Assembly (NCBI RefSeq): GCF_900100535.1
Contig: NZ_FNDG01000012.1
Location: 62,001-126,000, forward strand
Direction: 5' to 3'
Length of the DNA stretch: 64,000 nucleotides
Origin: Phytopseudomonas flavescens
GTDB lineage: Bacteria > Pseudomonadota > Gammaproteobacteria > Pseudomonadales > Pseudomonadaceae
Under the pieces are notes generated by a model that was not told the DNA's origin, searched no databases, and was given only the letters and a program-made list of their open reading frames with translations. A program made the translations under genes and the position numbers. Shown here piece after piece: positions 61,503 to 64,000 of the stretch (the first letter of the stretch is position 1; every line of letters starts with the position of its first letter).

Positions 61503-63734
61503 ATGAACAGTCCTGCACGAACGATCCGACAGTGGCAGCCATCGCCGTCGGAAGCAGATAGCGATTACATCGACCTGCGGCGTATCTGGAACGCCATCTG
61601 GATGCGCAAGTGGGCCATCGTCCTGTTCGTGGTGGTGATCACCCTGGTCACCGCCCTCGCCGTCTCCCGCATGACGCCGATCTACCGCGCCGTGTCGACG
61701 GTGATGATCGAGACCAAAGGCACCCAGCTGGTGTCCTTCCAGCAGGTCTACGACACCACTGGCGCCGTGAACGAGTACCTGCAGACCCAGCTCGGCCTGA
61801 TCAAGAGCCGCGGCGTTGCGGAAAAGGTCGTGCGTGAGCTCAACCTCACCGAACACCCGGACTTCGACCCTCGCCAGCAACCTCAGCCACTGATCGACCT
61901 CGGCGGGGTCGCCCGCAGCCTGCAGAGCGTGCTGTCGTACACCGGGCTGGTCGATGCGCCCGAACCGGCCAAGCCGATGACCGAAGCGGAGCTGCTGGAT
62001 ATCGTCACCAAGACGCTGATGGATCGCACCAGCCTCTCGGTGGAAGGCAAGAGCCAACTGGTGAGCATTTCCGTCGAGTTGCCGGATCGCCTGACCGCGG
62101 CGCAGATCGCCAACGCCCTGGCCAGCAGCTACATCGACAGCCAGCTCGAAGCGCAGATGGAAATGTCGCTGTCGGCCACCACCTGGATGAACACTCGCCT
62201 GACCGAGCTGCGCAGCTCGCTGCAGGATGCCGAAAACCGCCTGCAGGCCTATCGCGAAGCCGAGGGCCTGGTCGATGTCAACGGCGTTGCCACGATCAGC
62301 AACAACGAACTGTCGCTGACCGGTGACCGCATGATCGACGCACGTCGTCAGCGTGCCGAAGCGGAAAGCCAGTACCGTCAGGTCGAGTCCATGGGCTCCA
62401 CCAACTGGCGTCGCCTGGCAAGCGTCCCTGCGGTACTCGGCAATCCACTGATCCAGCAATTCAAGGCTGAGGAAGCCCGCGCCCGCGCCAAGGTCGAAGA
62501 GCTGTCGCGTCGCTACGGCGAGCGCCACCCGGCCATGGCAGCTGCCAACTCTGACCTCAGCGCTGCGTCTGCGAGCCTGCGTGCCCAGGTCGAGCAGGTG
62601 GTCGCGAGCATCGAGCGCAACTATCAGTTGGCGGTCGCCAACGAGAACTCTCTGAATGCCTCCTTCGACAAGAACAAGGAGCAGATCCAGGATATCTCGC
62701 GCAAGGAGTTCAAGGTGCGTGAGCTGACCCGCGACGTGGAAAGCAACCGTTCGCTGTATGAAACCTTCATGACCCGCCTGCGCGAAACCGCGGCCACCCA
62801 GGACGTCAACTCGAGCAACGCACGCATCATCGACCAGGCCATCGCCCCGCTCCAGGCCGCCGCGCCGAACAAGAAGCTGCTGATCGTCCTGGCTGCCGGT
62901 CTGGCCCTGCTGTTCGGTGTCGCCCTGGCGGTGATCCGCGACATCCTCAACAACACCTTCAAGAGCGCCGACGACGTCGAGAACAAGCTGAACCTGCCGG
63001 TTCTCGGGATCGTCCCGCTGATTTCCACCAACACCAAGTACACCGCTGCCCACCTGTTCGAGCATGGCGAGGATGCGCGCTTCTGCGAGTCGATTCGCAC
63101 CATTCGAACCAGCCTGATGCTGGCCGACACGACGCGCTCGCAGAAAGTTCTGGTGGTCACCTCTTCCTCTCCGGGCGAAGGCAAGAGCACCCTGGTGGCC
63201 AACATGGCGTTCGCCCTCAGTCAGTTGCAGCGGGTGCTGCTGATCGATGCCGACCTGCGCCGCCCGACCCTGGCCAAGAGCTTCGACTTCCCGGTCGGCA
63301 CCCCAGGCCTGGCCAACCTGATCACCGGCAGCGCCAAGGTGGAAGACTGCATTCACAACATGGGCAACAACCTGGACATGCTGCCGGCCGGTGCGGTACC
63401 GCCGAACCCGCTGGAACTGCTGGCATCGCCGCGTTTCGCCAAGTTCCTGGAAATGATCAAGGAGCGTTACGACCACATCATCATCGATTCGCCACCCAGC
63501 CAGGCAGTCAGTGACGCGTCGCTGCTGTCGACCTTCGCCGACTCGGTCATCTATGTGGTCAAGTCCGAAGCCACCTCGATCCCGTTGGCACAACGGGGTG
63601 TGGGCCACCTGCTGCAGAGCGGTGCCTCGGTGATGGGCGTGGTGCTCAATCAGGTGGACGTGGAAAAAGCGGCCCGCTCCGGCGAGTACAGCGGCTACTA
63701 CGACCACTACGGCTACAGCGACCGCAAGGCCTGA
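61503..63734 (+). CDS. Polysaccharide co-polymerase/BY-kinase, Wzc family
   Basis: 743 residues. Wzz domain with TM1 near 34-55, a long periplasmic coiled coil (about 215-440), GNVR-like SNRSLYETFMTRLRETA near 415, and TM2 near 456-480. The cytoplasmic tyrosine kinase has Walker A SSSPGEGKST near 555, Walker A' LLIDADLRRPT near 580 and Walker B IIIDSPPS near 658. The C-terminus is a tyrosine cluster (YSGYYDHYGY), the usual autophosphorylation site. It controls chain length and export of the polymer at the inner membrane. The phosphatase gene follows 40 bases later. Confidence 0.95.
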   Translation: MNSPARTIRQWQPSPSEADSDYIDLRRIWNAIWMRKWAIVLFVVVITLVTALAVSRMTPIYRAVSTVMIETKGTQLVSFQQVYDTTGAVNEYLQTQLGLIKSRGVAEKVVRELNLTEHPDFDPRQQPQPLIDLGGVARSLQSVLSYTGLVDAPEPAKPMTEAELLDIVTKTLMDRTSLSVEGKSQLVSISVELPDRLTAAQIANALASSYIDSQLEAQMEMSLSATTWMNTRLTELRSSLQDAENRLQAYREAEGLVDVNGVATISNNELSLTGDRMIDARRQRAEAESQYRQVESMGSTNWRRLASVPAVLGNPLIQQFKAEEARARAKVEELSRRYGERHPAMAAANSDLSAASASLRAQVEQVVASIERNYQLAVANENSLNASFDKNKEQIQDISRKEFKVRELTRDVESNRSLYETFMTRLRETAATQDVNSSNARIIDQAIAPLQAAAPNKKLLIVLAAGLALLFGVALAVIRDILNNTFKSADDVENKLNLPVLGIVPLISTNTKYTAAHLFEHGEDARFCESIRTIRTSLMLADTTRSQKVLVVTSSSPGEGKSTLVANMAFALSQLQRVLLIDADLRRPTLAKSFDFPVGTPGLANLITGSAKVEDCIHNMGNNLDMLPAGAVPPNPLELLASPRFAKFLEMIKERYDHIIIDSPPSQAVSDASLLSTFADSVIYVVKSEATSIPLAQRGVGHLLQSGASVMGVVLNQVDVEKAARSGEYSGYYDHYGYSDRKA

Positions 63735-63774
63735 TAGCCATGAACGACCAGCGCACGACGGCAGGAGGTATCTG

Positions 63775-64000
63775 ATGATCGATCTGCATAGCCACTTGCT
63801 GCCGGGCATCGACGACGGCCCGGCAGACCTGCCGACCGCGCTGGAAATGGCTCGCATGGCCGTGGCCAACGGCATCAGCCATGTGGTCTGCACGCCGCAT
63901 ATCCACGCTGGCCGCTATGAGAACGACAGCGCCAGCATCCGAGACGCCTGCAGCCGCTTCAACCAGGCGCTGCAGGAAGCCGCTATCGACCTGAAGGTCG
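63775..64000 (+). CDS. PHP-type protein-tyrosine phosphatase, CpsB/YwqE-like (5' part)
   Basis: The 75 visible residues start MIDLHSHLLPGIDDGPADL with the metal-binding HSH near residue 5 and CTPHIHAGRYEN near 39, diagnostic of the PHP phosphatases that dephosphorylate BY-kinases. GCAGGAGGTATCTG directly precedes the ATG. It directly follows the kinase gene, as in Gram-positive capsule loci; many Gram-negative systems use a Wzb-type phosphatase instead. The gene is cut by the right edge. Confidence 0.9.
   Translation, partial: MIDLHSHLLPGIDDGPADLPTALEMARMAVANGISHVVCTPHIHAGRYENDSASIRDACSRFNQALQEAAIDLKV

Overview
The window is high-GC chromosomal DNA from a fluorescent Pseudomonas. The evidence is a pyoverdine siderophore locus, a liuRABCDE leucine-degradation operon and PvdS-type iron-starvation promoters. 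The two families of short interspersed repeats would fit the mendocina/oleovorans/stutzeri side of the genus, but that placement is a guess.

Region 1 (1-38669) is the pyoverdine locus. On the minus strand are two peptide-chain NRPS genes: a complete three-module enzyme (3441-14486) and the first part of the next (1-3441, running off the left edge). Further right, also on the minus strand, are pvdL (chromophore NRPS), pvdH (diaminobutyrate aminotransferase), an mbtH-like gene and pvdG (thioesterase). The sigma factor gene pvdS lies divergent from pvdL. Adenylation-domain signatures predict a precursor acyl-Glu-D-Tyr-Dab-D-Ser-Dab-Thr-D-Ser-..., where Glu and Tyr are assigned by analogy to known PvdL. 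I found iron-starvation boxes of the form TAA(A/T)T-N16-CGT upstream of the NRPS operon, mbtH-pvdG and pvdL. A fourth faces pvdS, which also has a sigma70 promoter with a Fur-like site.

Inside this locus sit plus-strand genes that are not pyoverdine genes. A tight four-gene operon (14691-19150) encodes a HAD-UbiA fusion, a DprE1-like oxidase, a DprE2-like reductase and a flippase-like membrane protein. This is the logic of polyprenyl-phospho-D-arabinofuranose synthesis. Its promoter region is shared with the NRPS operon and holds a near-consensus iron-starvation box pointing at it. After it come a low-GC, membrane-anchored HNH nuclease gene flanked by repeats, and a siderophore-interacting ferric reductase gene.

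Region 2 (38670-47304) is mixed housekeeping and accessory DNA. It holds a small membrane protein/XRE regulator/ZapE-like ATPase operon, a patatin phospholipase with an LpxL-type acyltransferase, an acetyl-CoA acetyltransferase, a broken bdcA-like SDR gene, a DUF1232 protein and an FKBP lipoprotein.

Region 3 (47305-54247) is liuRABCDE for leucine/isovalerate catabolism. Region 4 (54494-58402) carries small stress or envelope proteins, a thioredoxin, a membrane acyltransferase-like protein and a 2-hydroxyacid dehydrogenase.

Region 5 (58403-64000) is a 1.3 kb non-coding leader followed by the start of a Wza/Wzc-type exopolysaccharide operon: outer-membrane beta-barrel, polysaccharide export protein, BY-kinase and PHP-type tyrosine phosphatase. 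It continues past the right edge.
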